Source: an uncultured Nitrospira sp.
GTDB lineage: Bacteria > Nitrospirota > Nitrospiria > Nitrospirales > Nitrospiraceae
Assembly: GCA_902500755.1 (NCBI GenBank)
Contig: CABVRV010000010.1
Span: 1 to 59,894, forward strand
DNA: 59,894 bases
Reading direction: 5' to 3'
Position 1 is the first letter of the stretch. Each line of letters opens with the position of its first letter. A program made the position numbers and the translations under genes. Positions 38,395 through 46,960 of the stretch are shown here, one piece after another. A model generated the notes under the pieces. The model saw only the letters and a program-made list of their open reading frames with translations. It searched no databases and was not told the DNA's origin.

Positions 38395-38815
38395 GGCGGT
38401 TCTCGACACTAATATTCTCATCAGCGGATTAATCACGCCTCGCGGAACTCCGGCGAAGGTATTACTCGCCTGGCGGGTAGGACATTTCGACCTCGTGACC
38501 AGTCTTCCTCTTCTTCTCGAACTGAAAGAGGCCATCTCACGGCCACATTTGAAAGATCGGTATCGCCTTTCGTCTCGAGACATCCATGACTTGATCGCTT
38601 TGATCAAGAACACCGCGTTGGTACTAACGGACCCAGGAGCTGTCTCGGCGCAATTGCGTGATCCCGATGATCTCGCTGTACTGGCGTGCGCCTTGGCTGG
38701 CAACGCTGAGTACATCGTCACAGGCGATCGTGATCTTCTCGATCTGCACTCTTTCGAAGGTGTGCAGATCATGCGGCCTTCCCAGTTTCTTCAACTTCTT
38801 CATTCATCGTCATAA
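38348..38815 (+). CDS. PIN-domain toxin (COG1569 type)
   Basis: The 155-residue protein has a PIN active site: Asp in VLDTNILISGL, Glu in LLELKEAI, DPDDLAVLACAL, and Asp in TGDRDLLDL. The COG1569-like length and the adjacent Phd antitoxin indicate a toxin-antitoxin pair. The start is uncertain: a TTG opens the frame and a GTG 13 codons in is nearer to the conserved region. Confidence 0.8.
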   Translation: MSEAPPLGAVGVGVPRAVLDTNILISGLITPRGTPAKVLLAWRVGHFDLVTSLPLLLELKEAISRPHLKDRYRLSSRDIHDLIALIKNTALVLTDPGAVSAQLRDPDDLAVLACALAGNAEYIVTGDRDLLDLHSFEGVQIMRPSQFLQLLHSSS

Positions 38816-38882
38816 GCCACGCGTTGCACGAGTACAGAGACCTCCCTTGGGGGCAATAAAGGCGGCAAGGCAGCATTTTGGC

Positions 38883-38904
38883 CAGGTAGGTGGCACACGA
38901 TCTG
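38883..38904. repeat. Imperfect direct repeat, right copy
   Basis: CAGGTAGG-TG-GCACACGATCTG, 20 of 22 bases identical to the copy before the second PIN module. Confidence 0.55.
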
Positions 38905-39012
38905 CGAGCAAGAAGGGCACCTGGCCGCTCTCTTTCCCCCTTCGGAAAGCTACTTGATTTTCCACCTACTGGGGCTTAGCCTAGTACTAGTCGAACGACT
39001 TAGCGGATATCT

Positions 39013-39234
39013 ATGGCAAAGGTTACTCAGTTCAAGATCGAGTTAGAACAAGAGGAAGATGGTCGCTGGATCGGCGAAGTACCGTCACTCCCTGGCGTGA
39101 TGGCCTATGGACAGACGAAGGGTGCTGCACTGGCGGCTGTCCAAGCCTTGGCTCTTCGTGCAATGGCCGATCGTCTTGAACATGACGAGGCGGTACCTGA
39201 GGAGCTGCTGAACGTCTCGTTTATTGCGGCATGA
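39013..39234 (+). CDS. hicB: HicB-like antitoxin
   Basis: The 73-residue protein has the HicB partial RNase-H-like fold: an N-terminal strand set (FKIELEQEEDGRWIGEVPSL, then PGVMAYGQTKGAAL) and a short C-terminal helix. There is no ribbon-helix-helix or HTH tail. Its stop overlaps the toxin start (ATGA). Antitoxin-first order is the reverse of the classical hicA-hicB order, but is common in this branch. Confidence 0.85.
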   Translation: MAKVTQFKIELEQEEDGRWIGEVPSLPGVMAYGQTKGAALAAVQALALRAMADRLEHDEAVPEELLNVSFIAA

Positions 39235-39443
39235 GCCGTTGGCCGTCGACCCAAGCTTCTCGTGTTCTCTCCGGACTCCTCCGCATCGGTTGGCAGATCA
39301 AACGAACGACCGGTTCTCATAAAATTCTACAACGGACTGGGTGGCCCGATGTCGTCTTCGCTTTTCATGATCGCGACGAGATCGGTCCGCGCATGTTGAC
39401 CCGCCTCTCCAAGGTGACAGGTCTTAAACCAGAAGACCTGTGA
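39231..39443 (+). CDS. hicA: HicA-like mRNA interferase toxin
   Basis: The 70-residue protein has the double-stranded-RNA-binding-like HicA fold. The catalytic His is in TGSHKI at about residue 30. The C-terminal RMLTRLSKVTGLKPEDL matches the family's last helix. HicA cleaves mRNA when HicB is degraded. Confidence 0.85.
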   Translation: MSRWPSTQASRVLSGLLRIGWQIKRTTGSHKILQRTGWPDVVFAFHDRDEIGPRMLTRLSKVTGLKPEDL

Positions 39444-39530
39444 AAACAGCCTCCGAGTCAGATCCTGCTTCTCCCCTAAAGAGCATTACAACGGGTGGGG
39501 CTAGGCTGCCCTTTCCATCCTCCTGTTCCC

Positions 39531-40037
39531 TCATGTCTTGAACCTGATACGGCGGGATTTTGTCGCTGGCTCTGCCATCAATTCGCGAATAGCCTCGAAG
39601 ACGACACGAAACTGGCCATCATACTTCTTTTCCAGATCTGTGAGGCGTCGGGCAAGGACTTTGTTCGAACTGATCATCTCACGCAAGCGAACAAAGGTAC
39701 GCATAACAGCGATGTTCACCTCAATGGCGCGCTTGCTTCGCAATACACTGGATAGCATTGCGACGCCCTGTTCGGTAAAGACATAGGGCGCATGCCTTCT
39801 GCCACCCCACGTCGAACTTGATATCGCAATTTGCGATTTCAAGTGTTCAAGCTCCGCTTTTGTTAACTGGAACATGAAATCACTGGGAAAACGATCCTCA
39901 TTTCTTTTGACGGCTTCGTTCAATCTCCCCACTGTCACGCCGTAGAGCTGAGCTAAATCGCGATCCAGCATCACGTTATGACCACGGATCAGGAGGATGG
40001 TCTGTTCAATTCGTTCGCGAGGCACCAGAGCGCTCAT
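39531..40037 (-). CDS. ORF6N domain protein
   Basis: The 168-residue protein starts with the ORF6N/KilA-N-type domain ([53 protein letters not shown]) and contains [13 protein letters not shown]. These DNA-binding-like domains occur in phages and in mobile or defence-linked regions. The C-terminal half is a coiled coil. It marks the right edge of the toxin-antitoxin cluster. Confidence 0.9.
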   Translation of the reverse strand: MSALVPRERIEQTILLIRGHNVMLDRDLAQLYGVTVGRLNEAVKRNEDRFPSDFMFQLTKAELEHLKSQIAISSSTWGGRRHAPYVFTEQGVAMLSSVLRSKRAIEVNIAVMRTFVRLREMISSNKVLARRLTDLEKKYDGQFRVVFEAIRELMAEPATKSRRIRFKT

Positions 40038-40279
40038 GCTTCTCCTCCACTATGCTCAATCACCACGAGGCTGAAAGTAGATACCCTGTTCATTCGACAA
40101 AATCAACGAACGGAAAATGGCAATGGAGGCATTACGCGTGGGGACAGCGCGTCAAAGCTGCAATAAGGAGCAGATGCCTGGGGCCTCATACAAAAGCGGC
40201 CAGAGACTAGAGAGTACGACGGGGGGCATCTGGTCTACTTTGTTGGCCGGACAGGCTGCCCATCCCCTCCTCCTGCTGA

Positions 40280-40308
40280 TTGACAATCCTCGATCAGAGA
40301 CTTATCGT
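40280..40308 (+). promoter_or_regulatory. Sigma-70 promoter of the GAF/sigma-54 activator gene
   Basis: TTGACA and TATCGT are exactly 17 bases apart, with a predicted start about 30 bases before the ATG. The rest of the 300-base gap upstream shows nothing else I can name. Confidence 0.6.
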
Positions 40309-40346
40309 CCTCCACGTTGAGCAATGCTCGGCTCAGAGAGCCCACA

Positions 40347-41933
40347 ATGGACGATTCCCCTTCTTCGCCCCCTCCCCCTCCTTCTTCCATTTCGCACAAC
40401 GCGTTGGAGCACATCATGCTCCAGATGGCCTCGAGTCTCGACCTTCAAGAGGTGCTCACCACCATCACGCAAGGATTGGTCGACGAGCTGGATGGCGCCT
40501 TTGCCCGCATTTGGCTGCTAGGTCCCGGCGATCTCTGCGCCAATTGTTACAAAGTGGCAGAGTGCACGAATCGGGCTCGTTGCCTGCACCTTGAGGCGAG
40601 CGCGGGGCTCTACAGCAACCTCAACGGAGAGTATCGCCGCATCCCGCTGGGGGCGCTCAAGATCGGGAAGATCGCGCAAGGCTTCGGACCAATGCAGACG
40701 AACGACATCCTCGGCGATGACCGATTGCCAAACAAGCAGTGGATGCAAGACAACGGGCTCCGCTCCTTTGCCGGCTACCCGTTGAAGTTCCGCTGGGAGC
40801 TGCTCGGCGTCATTGCCATGTTTGGGCGTAGACCTCTAAGCGAGGAAGAGTTCGAACGGTTGGCTATTTTTGCCAATCAAGCAGCGATTGCGATCAAGAA
40901 CGCGCAGCTCTTTACAGAAGTCGCACAGCTCACAAATAGACTCGAGGCGGAGAACCTCTACCTTCGCGAGGAGATCAAACTCAATCACAATTTTGAGGAG
41001 ATCGTCGGTGAGAGCCCGATCATCAAGTCTGTGCTCCGACTCATCGAACAGGTCTCGCCGACGGATTCGACGGTCCTGATCCGGGGAGATACAGGGACCG
41101 GCAAAGAATTGCTGGCCAGAGCCATTCACAACCTGAGCCCGCGAAGAGATCGCTCGCTGGTGAAGGTCAACTGCGGGGCGATTCCCGCTAACCTCGTCGA
41201 AAGCGAGCTCTTCGGCCATGAGAAGGGATCGTTCACCGGAGCATTACAACGCCGCATCGGACGATTCGAGTTGGCGGACGGGGGAACGATCTTTCTAGAC
41301 GAGGTTGGTGAGTTACCGCTGGATGCCCAGGTGAAGCTCCTGCGGGTACTACAAGAAAGGGAGGTCGAACGGATCGGCAGTGGCCATTCAACCAAAGTCG
41401 ATGTCCGGATCATCGCCGCCACAAATCGAGACCTTCCTGCGGCGGTGAAGGCCGGCTCATTCCGTGCCGATCTGCTCTACCGACTGAATGTGTTTCCGAT
41501 CGAGGTACCACCTCTGTCCGCTCGTGCGTCGGATATCCCACTCTTGGTCAACCGATTTGTCGCCAAGTTCTCAGCCAAGATCAGCAAGAAGATCGACGGG
41601 GTGTCTCACGCGACCATGGATCGCCTCATGAAATACTCCTGGCCCGGCAACATCCGGGAGTTGGAAAATGTCATTGAACGGGCCACGATCCTCGCGAAGG
41701 GACCAATGCTTCAGATCGACGATGTGATGCTTCAGGGGAACTCCGCCCCGCTGTTGCCGGTCGCAGATTCACTGGAAGAGGTGGAACGAGCCCACATCCT
41801 CCACATCCTTCAGGATATGAATTGGATCATTGAAGGGAAACAGGGCGCTGCCGCTCGTCTTAATCTCCATCCCAACACACTTCGGTCCCGGATGCAGAAA
41901 CTCGGCATCAAAAAACCCAACCCCACTGCATAA
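40347..41933 (+). CDS. Sigma-54 activator with cysteine-bearing GAF domain
   Basis: This 528-residue enhancer-binding protein has an N-terminal Pro/Ser stretch and a GAF domain (about 20-190). The AAA+ domain carries Walker A GDTGTGKE (247-254) and the sigma-54 contact loop GSFTGA (294-299; Ser replaces the usual Ala). A Fis-type HTH covers about 490-528. The GAF domain contains a Cys-x2-Cys-x5-Cys-x5-Cys cluster (Cys64, 67, 73, 79), suggesting a metal, Fe-S or redox sensor. It lies just upstream of tandem palindromes and a -24/-12 promoter, so it probably controls the next operon. ATG chosen; a TTG ten codons earlier also opens the frame. Confidence 0.92.
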   Translation: MDDSPSSPPPPPSSISHNALEHIMLQMASSLDLQEVLTTITQGLVDELDGAFARIWLLGPGDLCANCYKVAECTNRARCLHLEASAGLYSNLNGEYRRIPLGALKIGKIAQGFGPMQTNDILGDDRLPNKQWMQDNGLRSFAGYPLKFRWELLGVIAMFGRRPLSEEEFERLAIFANQAAIAIKNAQLFTEVAQLTNRLEAENLYLREEIKLNHNFEEIVGESPIIKSVLRLIEQVSPTDSTVLIRGDTGTGKELLARAIHNLSPRRDRSLVKVNCGAIPANLVESELFGHEKGSFTGALQRRIGRFELADGGTIFLDEVGELPLDAQVKLLRVLQEREVERIGSGHSTKVDVRIIAATNRDLPAAVKAGSFRADLLYRLNVFPIEVPPLSARASDIPLLVNRFVAKFSAKISKKIDGVSHATMDRLMKYSWPGNIRELENVIERATILAKGPMLQIDDVMLQGNSAPLLPVADSLEEVERAHILHILQDMNWIIEGKQGAAARLNLHPNTLRSRMQKLGIKKPNPTA

Positions 41934-41955
41934 CCTGCCTCCTGACGTTCCACTC

Positions 41956-41989
41956 CCACGACATATCGTAGTTCCACGACATCTCGTGG
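41956..41989. promoter_or_regulatory. Tandem palindromes, likely activator sites
   Basis: CCACGACATCTCGTGG (41974-41989) is a perfect palindrome with a 4-base centre. CCACGACATATCGTAG (41956-41971) is a near-copy 18 bases upstream. They lie about 100 bases before the -24 element, a usual distance for enhancer-binding proteins. Confidence 0.7.
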
Positions 41990-42088
41990 AGGTGTCTTTC
42001 TTTTGATTTCATTATTCCTTCTGCACCGACTTCGCTAACTCCATATCCCACTGACAGTTTATCTCATCTCACTGATCGTCATGGCATG

Positions 42089-42104
42089 TGGCATCGGCCT
42101 TGCG
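42089..42104 (+). promoter_or_regulatory. Sigma-54 (-24/-12) promoter
   Basis: TGGCATCGGCCTTGCG has GG and GC ten bases apart (42090-42091, 42102-42103). The predicted start is about 70 bases before the MOSC gene. It shares TGGCAT-N5-TTGCG spacing with the promoter at 17.13 kb. Confidence 0.78.
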
Positions 42105-42185
42105 CTAGCCAATGACATGATGACCTAGGCAAAGTAGAGAACACGCCGATGGAAAGACATTTCTTTTTTCAAAGGAGCTCACACC

Positions 42186-42851
42186 ATGAAGGTGGCACAG
42201 ATATGGCGCTATCCGGTCAAGTCGATGGCCGGTGAACGGCTAGAGCAGGCGCGCATCGGACCACTCGGCATCGAGGGAGACCGCGTCGTGCATGTGGAAG
42301 ACGAGGACGGTCGTGTGATCACGGCCAGGACGCACTATCGGCTGCTCGGTCACCATGCCACGCTCAATGAATCCGGCGAGCCTGTCGTTGATGGCCTGCT
42401 TTGGAGTAATCCCAAGGTCCGCACAGATGTTGAGGACATTGTGGGGCCTGGCGCCCGGCTCGTTCGTGACGATTCTAGTGATCGTTTTGACGTGCTGCCG
42501 TTGTTGGTGGCGACGGATGGAGCGATTGCGGCATTCGGGCGTGACGGTCGGCGGCTGAGACCGAATCTGGTCATCGGTGAAGTCGAGGGTTTGGCTGAAC
42601 GCTCGTGGCCCGGGCAGTGCTTGCACATCGGAGAGGTCATCATCGGAATCCAAGATCTCCGCGGGCGCTGCATCATGACGACGTTTGATCCTGACAGTTT
42701 GAAACAAGATCGTCAGGTGCTTACGGATATCGTGCGGAGATTCGGCGGCACGCTCGCTTTGAATTGTTTCGTCATCCGGGGCGGGGACATTCGAGTCGGC
42801 GACACAGTTGAGCTAGCCCGGCACCGTGAATGCGAGGCTGTTCGTACGTAA
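42186..42851 (+). CDS. MOSC-domain protein (YcbX/mARC-like)
   Basis: The 221-residue protein has the MOSC N-terminal barrel (IWRYPVKSMAGERL, GLEGD-like GIEGDRVVHV) and a MOSC core. Cys162 in GRCIMTTFDPD is where mARC and YcbX coordinate molybdenum, and RRLRPNLV is the matching Arg/Asn block. Such proteins reduce N-hydroxylated bases and amines. It is shorter than YcbX and lacks the ferredoxin domain, so it needs a separate electron donor. AAGGAG precedes the ATG. First gene of the sigma-54 operon. Confidence 0.88.
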   Translation: MKVAQIWRYPVKSMAGERLEQARIGPLGIEGDRVVHVEDEDGRVITARTHYRLLGHHATLNESGEPVVDGLLWSNPKVRTDVEDIVGPGARLVRDDSSDRFDVLPLLVATDGAIAAFGRDGRRLRPNLVIGEVEGLAERSWPGQCLHIGEVIIGIQDLRGRCIMTTFDPDSLKQDRQVLTDIVRRFGGTLALNCFVIRGGDIRVGDTVELARHRECEAVRT

Positions 42852-42937
42852 AGGGACCAACGTTTTACCGTCATTCGCATGGGAGTTTCTGGCTTTCACA
42901 CTTTCAAACGCCGCAAGGCATAGAGGGAGGAATCATC

Positions 42938-43297
42938 ATGAGCAAGCAGGTGAGCGAAACATTGCAAGAAATGTTGGGCATTCTGAAGAAGGGGCAGATG
43001 ACGGAAGGGCAGAAGCGCTACTTTGCCGACGGAGTCGTGACACAGGAAGGCAACCAGCCACCCGTCGTGGGCAAACAAGCCGCCATTGAGCGACTGGACA
43101 AATTTAGAGAGACGATCGGGGTGGCCGCCTTTGTCAGCTACACCGTCGGTGCCGTGGCTGTTTCTGGAAACACCAGCTTCTACGACTCTGTGCTGACCGT
43201 GAAATTGAAGAACGGGCAAACGATCAGCCTTGAACAAGTCGTCAAAACAGACTGGCAGGACGGCAAGATCGTCAAAGAGCGCTACTACCATAGCTGA
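42938..43297 (+). CDS. SnoaL/NTF2-like protein
   Basis: From the ATG behind GAGGGAGGA the protein is 119 residues. It has the NTF2/SnoaL-like cone fold pattern: helix (ISKQVSETLQEMLGIL-like), then YFADGVVTQEGN, then alternating strands ending in VVKTDWQDGKIVKERYYHS. Members bind small ligands or catalyse aldol or epoxide chemistry. No catalytic residues can be assigned. Second gene of the sigma-54 operon. Confidence 0.72.
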   Translation: MSKQVSETLQEMLGILKKGQMTEGQKRYFADGVVTQEGNQPPVVGKQAAIERLDKFRETIGVAAFVSYTVGAVAVSGNTSFYDSVLTVKLKNGQTISLEQVVKTDWQDGKIVKERYYHS

Positions 43298-43313
43298 TCA
43301 CGCGTGAGGCCGC

Positions 43314-43347
43314 GTGGGAGCGGATGGCTAAGGCCATTCGCTCCCAC
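43314..43347 (+). terminator. Strong hairpin between operon genes
   Basis: Two 15-base arms (one G-T pair) close a 4-base loop. A T tract is lacking, and the next gene has its own ribosome site. It may partly terminate or protect the upstream mRNA. Confidence 0.6.
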
Positions 43348-43397
43348 ATACATCATAAATCTGTAGCAAGAGCGTTCATGTAAAGGGAGTGCAAACT

Positions 43398-44410
43398 ATG
43401 ACAATTCAAAGACAATCATATCGGTATCCGCGGACACAGCTGTGGCGACGACTTATGTCACCACTGTTGTTAGGCCTGGTGCTTCTAACTATGGAGATCT
43501 CGGTGTTCGCGCAAACGACGGAGCCATCGACTCCGGCTCGCGTCACGCACAACACCGTCAAAACTGATGGAGTGGATGTGTTCTATCGTGAGGCAGGGCC
43601 GAAGGACGCTCCCGTTCTTCTGTTACTGCACGGTTTCCCGACATCGTCGCACATGTTCCGGAATCTCATCCCTCAATTGGCCGGCACGTACCATGTCATC
43701 GCGCCCGACTACCCAGGCTTTGGCCAGAGCGGGATGCCAGAGCGGTCGAAGTTCTCGTACACGTTCGACAACTACGCGCAGGTGGTGGACAAGCTGATCC
43801 ATCAACTTGGCGTGGACCGTTATGCCCTGTATGTGATGGATTATGGAGCACCCGTCGGCTTCCAGCTGGCAGCGAAGAATCCGGAACGAGTGCTCGCGCT
43901 TATCGTGCAGAACGGCAACGCTTACGACGAAGGACTCGAAAAGTTCTGGGATCCTATCAAGGCCTATTGGGGCACAGGAGGATCAACCGAGCGTGAAGCG
44001 ATCCGATGGCTGACCTCACTGGCGGCCACGAAGTGGCAGTACACGAACGGCGTGAAGGATGCATCACTAGTCAGTCCCGACACCTGGACGATGGATCAGG
44101 CGCTGCTCGACCGACCTGGCAATGTGGAGATCCAGCTCGACCTGTTCTACGACTATCGTACGAACATCCCGCTGTACCCCCAGTGGCAGGCCTATTTCCG
44201 TGAGCACAAGCCGGCGACGCGGTCGTATGGGGCAAGAACGACGCCATCTTCGTGGCAGCCGGTGCCGCCTCTTACAAACGCGACATTCCGAATGTGGACA
44301 TCCATCTCCTTGATACCGGACACTTCGCCTTGGAGACGCACGGCCACGAGATCGCGAAGCTGATTCACGAATTCCTTGGCCGAACCCTGAAGTCCAACGG
44401 CCAAAATTGA
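43398..44410 (+). pseudogene. Alpha/beta hydrolase (epoxide hydrolase-like), frameshifted
   Basis: Residues 1-39 form a signal peptide. The alpha/beta-hydrolase body has the oxyanion motif [10 protein letters not shown] (78-87) and an Asp nucleophile at 148 (VMDYGAPVG), as in epoxide hydrolases and haloalkane dehalogenases rather than Ser hydrolases. Around 44216-44223 the frame breaks: the next frame reads [11 protein letters not shown], then [14 protein letters not shown] with the catalytic His, and ends with a TGA at 44408. One missing base explains it. As printed, the first frame ends at 44363 with an unrelated tail lacking the His. Either a real loss or a sequencing error. Confidence 0.75.
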
Positions 44411-44429
44411 CCAGGTGATGAACGCCCCC

Positions 44430-44449
44430 CTTGCAGGCCTGCCTGCAAG
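44430..44449 (+). other. Hairpin between operon genes
   Basis: CTTGCAGGC and GCCTGCAAG pair perfectly across a 2-base centre. There is no T tract. It lies about 95 bases before the GTG of the DUF1348 gene. Confidence 0.45.
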
Positions 44450-44543
44450 AGGGAAGATGGGAGAGCAGAGGTCACTCGATGCGTGCAGTGAAGGAATGTT
44501 CTGCCGCCCGCTAATTTGAGAACAACGCAAGGAGGTCATTATC

Positions 44544-45023
44544 GTGAACACGCTCGAACAGCATAGGCCTCCATTTCCTCCATTCGATGCTGAATCCGCG
44601 GCCCAGAAGGTCCGCATGGCCGAGGATGCATGGAATACTCGAGATCCTCATAGGGTTTCACTCTCGTACACACCTGACAGCCTGTGGAGAAACCGTTCAG
44701 AATTTCTGACTGGTCGAGAGGCGATCGTTCACTTCCTAACGCACAAGTGGAATAAGGAGCTGGATTATCGACTTATCAAGGAACTGTGGGCGTTCCACGA
44801 TAACCGAATCGCCGTGCGGTTCGCGTATGAGTGGCACGATGCCTCAGGAAATTGGTTTCGCTCATACGGGAACGAGAATTGGGAATTCGATGAACGTGGA
44901 TTCATGCACCGTCGATTTGCATGCATCAACGACGCGCCAATCTCCGAGAAGGATCGAAAGTATTTCTGGCCCCTTGGTCGCCGGCCAGACGATCACCCCG
45001 GATTGTCTGAGCTTGGACTATAG
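44544..45023 (+). CDS. DUF1348 (NTF2-like) protein
   Basis: The 159-residue protein is a member of DUF1348, with the family blocks [57 protein letters not shown] and [13 protein letters not shown]. The fold is NTF2-like; the function is unknown. The start is a GTG behind AAGGAGGT. It is the last gene of the group controlled by the -24/-12 promoter and ends before a strong terminator. Confidence 0.85.
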   Translation: MNTLEQHRPPFPPFDAESAAQKVRMAEDAWNTRDPHRVSLSYTPDSLWRNRSEFLTGREAIVHFLTHKWNKELDYRLIKELWAFHDNRIAVRFAYEWHDASGNWFRSYGNENWEFDERGFMHRRFACINDAPISEKDRKYFWPLGRRPDDHPGLSELGL

Positions 45024-45070
45024 AAGTTCGCCTGGTTGCCTGGCCCAGGCTATGCTGGAGTGAGGCAGAA

Positions 45071-45099
45071 GGGGCGGCGCGTTACAGACGCGCCGCCCC
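45071..45099. terminator. Bidirectional terminator
   Basis: GGGGCGGCGCGT and ACGCGCCGCCCC form a perfect 12-bp GC-rich stem with a 5-base loop between converging genes. T runs are poor on both sides, so termination may rely on the stem strength. Confidence 0.7.
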
Positions 45100-45125
45100 T
45101 CGATACGAAGGAACCTCTCCACTCA

Positions 45126-45383
45126 CTACTTGCCCATGGCGGCGTCTTTGAGCTTTTTCCCCTCGTCCTTCATTTCCCCCGCATTTTTCGTGGCATCTTT
45201 CGCCTTCATATCTTTTGCGCTTTGCACTGTCTCGCCACCTTCTTTTTTCACATTCTCCGCTTGACCTTTGACAGTCTCGACTTTCTGTTTCATGGCACCC
45301 ATATCGACAGCCCATGCTGAAGTGGCCAGACCGATTCCGAGAAACGCCACAACCGCACAGAGTATGTTGGCTTTCGTGTTCAT
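45126..45383 (-). CDS. Small exported Lys/Glu-rich protein
   Basis: The 85-residue protein has a signal peptide (about 1-25, ending AWA-VDM). The mature part is rich in Lys, Glu, Ala and Met (QKVETVKGQAENVKKEGG and similar) and should be one long amphipathic helix or intrinsically disordered, as in stress or LEA-like proteins. The ATG follows AGGTGG. Function unknown. The gene converges on the sigma-54 operon across the terminator. Confidence 0.7.
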   Translation of the reverse strand: MNTKANILCAVVAFLGIGLATSAWAVDMGAMKQKVETVKGQAENVKKEGGETVQSAKDMKAKDATKNAGEMKDEGKKLKDAAMGK

Positions 45384-45425
45384 GACAGACCACCTTTCTA
45401 ACGGATATCGCACCTGATCGAGAAA

Positions 45426-45450
45426 GAGGCAGCGTCACGATCGCTGCCTC
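45426..45450 (-). terminator. Terminator of the OmpA lipoprotein gene
   Basis: On the minus strand, GAGGCAGCG and CGCTGCCTC form a perfect 9-bp stem with a 7-base loop, followed by TTTCT. It lies 26 bases after the stop. Confidence 0.7.
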
Positions 45451-45475
45451 CCTCTGTGGATCGGACGGTTACCTG

Positions 45476-46417
45476 TTATTTTACGACAACCTCAACCCGG
45501 CGGTTCTTCGCTCGCCCAGCTACTGTATTGTTGCTGGCAATCGGGTCGCTCTCCCCGTGACCGGCTGCCGAGAGGGCAGCTACGCCGCCATCCTTGAGCG
45601 CATGAGCTGCACTCGCGGCCCGTGCGTCGGAGAGCTCCTGATTCGAGGGGAACTTCTTCTTTAAGGCACCCTTAATCGGTACATTGTCGGTATAGCCGGC
45701 AACGTGTACGTCTTTTTCAGGAAAGTCCCTGAGAACTCCGCCGACTCGCTCCAGCGCATCGGCCCCACCTGATTTCAGCTGGTCTTGACCGGAATCGAAC
45801 AGCAAGCTTGAGGCCAAGTTGATCGTGAGCGCATCCCCGGTCTGACGGACCGACACCGTGCCTTTTGAAATTTCCGGCTGGAGCGCTTTGAGAAGATCGC
45901 GCTCGGCCTTGGCCAAACTGCCTTTGCTCTGATCTAATTGACCTTCAAGATCGGCTATCCGTTGATTCGCCGCAGCCAATTCTGCCGCCAGCCGATCTTT
46001 CTCGCTCTGTGACTGGCTCAGGTCGCCTCGGGCTCCCGCAAGTTGACTTGCCAGGGCGGCGCGTTCCCCGGATCCTGACCGAAGGGCTTCGATTTCACGA
46101 TCACGTTCAGCGAGCTGACGCTCTAAATCGCCGACACGGCTACTGAGGGCTCCATTCTGTCTCCGCGCTGCTGCCAGTTCATCAGCTAACTGTTGACGCT
46201 CCCTTTCAAGGGCTGCAAGGCGGTCAGCCGATGCGTCTGATGCCACGGCTTTCGCCGTCGAAGGACACCCGCTACCTTTGTGATAGCCGTACCAATTCTT
46301 GTCGATGCAGACTGTCGGCTGCTTGATATAGGAAGAAGGATGGTCCTTGGACAATGATGTACAACCAGCCAGTGCGACCAAACCTATCAGCACCATCGAG
46401 GTGTTACGCGTTCGCAT
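45476..46417 (-). CDS. OmpA-family lipoprotein with coiled coil
   Basis: The 313-residue protein has a lipobox ending at Cys19 (VALAGC). A coiled coil of about 120 residues follows (LERERQQLADELAAARRQ and similar), then a C-terminal OmpA domain with LLFDSGQDQL, VAGYTDNVPI and KNRRVEVVV. It should anchor the outer membrane to peptidoglycan. The ATG follows AAGGAG. It is downstream of mscL on the same strand. Confidence 0.88.
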   Translation of the reverse strand: MRTRNTSMVLIGLVALAGCTSLSKDHPSSYIKQPTVCIDKNWYGYHKGSGCPSTAKAVASDASADRLAALERERQQLADELAAARRQNGALSSRVGDLERQLAERDREIEALRSGSGERAALASQLAGARGDLSQSQSEKDRLAAELAAANQRIADLEGQLDQSKGSLAKAERDLLKALQPEISKGTVSVRQTGDALTINLASSLLFDSGQDQLKSGGADALERVGGVLRDFPEKDVHVAGYTDNVPIKGALKKKFPSNQELSDARAASAAHALKDGGVAALSAAGHGESDPIASNNTVAGRAKNRRVEVVVK

Positions 46418-46490
46418 GATGATCTCCTTTTTCTCTCGTGTGCGCGGCAGATGCCCCACCCACGTTCCTGCCCAGGTTGTAGCCGTCGCC

Positions 46491-46913
46491 TTACTGACGG
46501 CCCTTCAGTGCATCGCGGATTTCCATCAACAGTTTCTCCTCATTCGTCGGCCCAGGTGGCGGTGGGGGCGGTGGAGGTGGCGCTTCGTTTTTGAATCGAT
46601 TGACCTGCTTCACCAGTATAAAGATGACGAAGGCGATGATAAGGAAGTCGAAGACGCTCTGCAGAAAGACGCCATAATTCAGCGTAGGGGCACCTGCGGC
46701 TTTGGCCGCGGCCAGCGACGGAGGGGATGTTTGAGACAAGTCGATGAACAGGCTGGAAAAATCTACTTTACCCATCAGCAACCCCAGCGGCGGCATCAGC
46801 ACGTCGCTGACGAGGGATGATACGATTTTCCCAAACGCTCCACCGATGATGACACCGATCGCCATATCCAGGACATTGCCCTTCATGGCGAATTCTTTAA
46901 ATTCTTTCAGCAT
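46491..46913 (-). CDS. mscL: Large-conductance mechanosensitive channel MscL
   Basis: The 140-residue channel opens under membrane tension to release solutes after osmotic downshock. It has [20 protein letters not shown] at the N-terminus, with the pore constriction in the first helix, and a second helix ([17 protein letters not shown]). A run of nine Pro (about 111-119) then leads to the C-terminal bundle ([13 protein letters not shown]). The Pro run is longer than in E. coli MscL. Confidence 0.96.
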   Translation of the reverse strand: MLKEFKEFAMKGNVLDMAIGVIIGGAFGKIVSSLVSDVLMPPLGLLMGKVDFSSLFIDLSQTSPPSLAAAKAAGAPTLNYGVFLQSVFDFLIIAFVIFILVKQVNRFKNEAPPPPPPPPPGPTNEEKLLMEIRDALKGRQ

Positions 46914-46960
46914 GACTCTCCTCCTCTGAGAAGTCCGTTAAGCACACGACGCCTAGCTAC

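Noticed and set aside
37881-39012. Integron cassette array (attC sites) around the toxin modules
   Set aside because: The repeated 22-base sequence lacks the GTTRRRY and RYYYAAC core sites and a foldable attC structure, and no integrase is seen.
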